Program-made: the position numbers and the translations under genes
Shown: positions 5,978 through 7,275 of the stretch, piece by piece
How positions within the stretch are numbered: the first letter of the stretch is position 1
Layout: each line of letters starts with the position of its first letter
Notes under the pieces: model-generated
Seen by the model: only the letters and a program-made list of their open reading frames with translations
What the model was told of the DNA's origin: nothing
Database searches by the model: none
Assembly: GCA_021808665.1 (NCBI GenBank)
Contig: JAKBBA010000154.1
Span: forward strand, 1-7,275
From: Actinomycetes bacterium
Lineage (GTDB): Bacteria > Actinomycetota > Acidimicrobiia > Acidimicrobiales > Palsa-688
Direction of reading: 5' to 3'
Length of the DNA stretch: 7,275 nucleotides

Positions 5978-6914
5978 GTGAGCGATGACATCGTCCCGTA
6001 TCGAATCAACGCAGATCGCGGCCAGCTCGACGACCTGCGCACCAGGCTCGAGCGGACGCGTTGGCCGGAACCCGAAACCGTAACCGACTGGTCTCAGGGC
6101 GTCCCGCTCGCATACCTGCGTGACCTGTGCGGATACTGGGCGGCGGGGTACGACTGGAGTGACCGCGAAGCCAGGCTGAACTCATTACCCCAGTACCGGA
6201 CCGTGATAGACGGTCTCGGAATTCACTTCGTGCACGTGCGTGCTGCCAACCCCGACGCGCTGCCTCTCGTCGTTACGCACGGATGGCCCGGGTCCTTCGC
6301 TGAGTTCGTGGACGTCGTCGGACCTTTGACCGACCCTGAACGTTTCGGCGGGGACGCATCCGACGCATTCCACCTGGTGCTGCCTTCCCTGCCCGGCTAC
6401 GGCTTCTCCGACAAGCCGAAGACCCCAGGCTGGGGGGTCGAAAGGACGGCGAAGGGAGCATTACACGAAAAGCGATTCCGGTTACTCGAAGCAGCAGTCC
6501 ACGAGACCGCAGACGCTCGGATACGGCCTCGTCGACTCGCCGGCTGGGCAGTGCGCGTGGATCCTCGAGAAGTTCTGGTCCTGGACCGACACAGACGGCG
6601 ATCCGGTAGGAGCCCTCGGGGCGGACCGGATCCTCGACGACGTCATGCTGTACTGGTTGCCAGCGACGGCAGCGTCCTCGGGGCGAATGTACTGGGAATC
6701 GTTCAGCCGGCCGCCCCTCGGGCCGGTGAGTGTACCGATGGGCGCTTCTGTCTTCCCGAAAGAGATCTTCCGGGCATCGCAGCGTTGGGCCGCACGACAG
6801 TTCAGCGACATTCGCTACTGGGGCGAACCGGCCGTGGGAGGCCACTTCGCCGCCTTCGAACAGCCGACGCTGTTCGTCGAGGAAGTTCGGCGGTTCTTCC
6901 GGACCGTTCGCTGA
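5978..6914 (+). pseudogene. Microsomal-type epoxide hydrolase, broken by internal out-of-frame deletion
   Basis: The gene starts at GTG 5978, 10 bp after the membrane protein gene. Residues 1-159 are a normal EHN-type epoxide hydrolase N-terminus: the lid/meander domain (RINADRGQLDDLRTRLERTRWP), oxyanion motif His101-Gly-Trp-Pro-Gly and PSLPGYGFSDKP, ending at VERTAK (codon 6452-6454). From there the original frame reads Arg-rich nonsense to 6919. The correct continuation is in the next frame from about 6456 to the TGA at 6912-6914: EHYTKSDSGYSKQQSTRPQT, LGYGLVDSPAGQ, YWLPATAASSGRMYWESF, FPKEIF with the probable catalytic acid (codon 6762-6764) and GGHFAAFEQP with the catalytic His (codon 6843-6845). 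The missing stretch, roughly 70-100 residues in relatives, includes the GGDWG nucleophile Asp. Intact enzymes open epoxides to diols through an alkyl-enzyme ester, so this copy cannot work even with frameshifting. The surviving halves are otherwise well preserved, suggesting a recent loss or an assembly collapse. Confidence 0.9.
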
Positions 6915-6968
6915 GCTGAAGCCAGTCGGACGGCCATTGACGGAAAAAGGTCGGGGTCGTAACGATGC

Positions 6969-7000
6969 GTTCGGGCCGGGAACTGAGTCCCGGCCCGAAC
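6969..7000. terminator. Strong hairpin between convergent genes, probable bidirectional terminator
   Basis: GTTCGGGCCGGGA (6969-6981) and TCCCGGCCCGAAC (6988-7000) form a perfect 13-bp GC-rich stem around the six-base loop ACTGAG. It lies 55 bp after the epoxide hydrolase remnant's stop and 46 bp beyond the stop of the minus-strand gene. Neither side has an adjacent T-run, which is usual for many high-GC actinobacterial terminators. Confidence 0.8.
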
Positions 7001-7019
7001 ACGACTTGCTTTGAGTAAG

Positions 7020-7034
7020 TGGCGCGGAGCGCCA
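7020..7034. terminator. Short hairpin just after the minus-strand gene, possible auxiliary terminator
   Basis: TGGCGC (7020-7025) and GCGCCA (7029-7034) form a perfect 6-bp stem with a three-base loop. On the minus strand it comes 11 bp after the stop codon of the edge gene and before the larger hairpin, so the two could act in tandem. It is short enough to be chance in such GC-rich DNA. Confidence 0.35.
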
Positions 7035-7045
7035 GGGAAGTTGTC

Positions 7046-7275
7046 TTAGGCGGTGGCGGGAACGCCGATGCCGAGCCTGGCCATCTCTGCGGCGACCATA
7101 GCCTCGTGAGCGTCCTCGTCCTCCTTTGCCTTCTTAGGCGACCAGCGGCCCTTCATCAAAGGAACCGTTCCGAGGAACACGATGATCGCACCGAAGCAGA
7201 CCCAGTACCAGTTCTTCCACTGGCCGGGCTCCTGCTTCGCCGCGTTCTGGACAGCGGTGCCATGGGCGACCACGT
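7046..7275 (-). CDS. C-terminal end of a membrane protein, unrecognised (5' end outside window)
   Basis: About 75 residues on the minus strand up to TAA (7046-7048). The frame is open to the right edge; the GTG at 7271-7273 could be a start but has no visible upstream context, so the gene is probably cut. One clear membrane helix is present (WYWVCFGAIIVFLGTVPLM, about residues 22-40), followed by a basic GRWSPKKAK segment, an acidic EDEDAHEAM stretch and an amphipathic tail ending GIGVPATA. A last membrane helix, then positive charges, then a charged cytoplasmic tail is common at the end of multi-pass transporters, but the same layout fits a small single-span protein. I do not recognise the family. 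Coding is supported by the coherent membrane profile and the paired hairpins immediately downstream. Confidence 0.7.
   Translation of the reverse strand, partial: VVAHGTAVQNAAKQEPGQWKNWYWVCFGAIIVFLGTVPLMKGRWSPKKAKEDEDAHEAMVAAEMARLGIGVPATA

Noticed and set aside
6455..6919. Continuation of the epoxide hydrolase start frame to 6919 as a 313-residue protein
   Set aside because: After residue 159 the sequence is Arg-rich and unlike the family, while the true family sequence is in another frame; a naive gene call here would be misleading.

Overview
The window is high-GC, densely coded DNA with short gaps, GTG as well as ATG starts, purine-rich Shine-Dalgarno sites and protein families typical of Actinomycetota. 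The style suggests an actinobacterium, possibly an uncultured acidimicrobial lineage, but no rRNA or other phylogenetic marker is present, so this is inference. I see no tRNA, rRNA, CRISPR array, insertion sequence or phage gene.

Layout. (1) Positions 1-1232, plus strand: the 3' part of a cobalamin-binding-type radical SAM protein. It ends in a Cys-Cys-Ser-Glu-Pro tail resembling the CUAEP/CCAEP-tail radical SAM (seleno)protein family; the start lies outside the window. (2) Positions 1251-2567, minus strand and convergent: a signalling protein with a degenerate EAL-like half and an HDOD half. (3) Positions 2568-2749: a divergent control region with a perfect 8-bp inverted repeat and a possible promoter. 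(4) Positions 2750-4280, plus strand: a carboxymuconolactone decarboxylase/AhpD-fold protein with a CKSC motif, followed by an enoyl-CoA hydratase/isomerase family enzyme. (5) Positions 4357-5967: a two-part membrane protein whose long linker carries five copies of an octapeptide; it may be translated from a leaderless mRNA. (6) Positions 5978-6914: a microsomal-type epoxide hydrolase broken by an internal out-of-frame deletion that removed the nucleophile region. (7) Positions 6969-7034: two hairpins between convergent genes. (8) From 7046 to the right edge, minus strand: the C-terminal end of an unrecognised membrane protein.

How the genes fit together. The hydratase, the AhpD-fold protein and the broken epoxide hydrolase would suit catabolic or redox metabolism of CoA thioesters or xenobiotics, but they do not form a recognisable complete pathway. 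The radical SAM and AhpD-fold genes are close but separated by the oppositely oriented EAL/HDOD gene, so they are not one operon. The items most worth following are the CCSEP-tail radical SAM protein with its CKSC neighbour, the deleted epoxide hydrolase and the repeat-bearing membrane protein. I found nothing that can be claimed as a complete, previously undescribed system.
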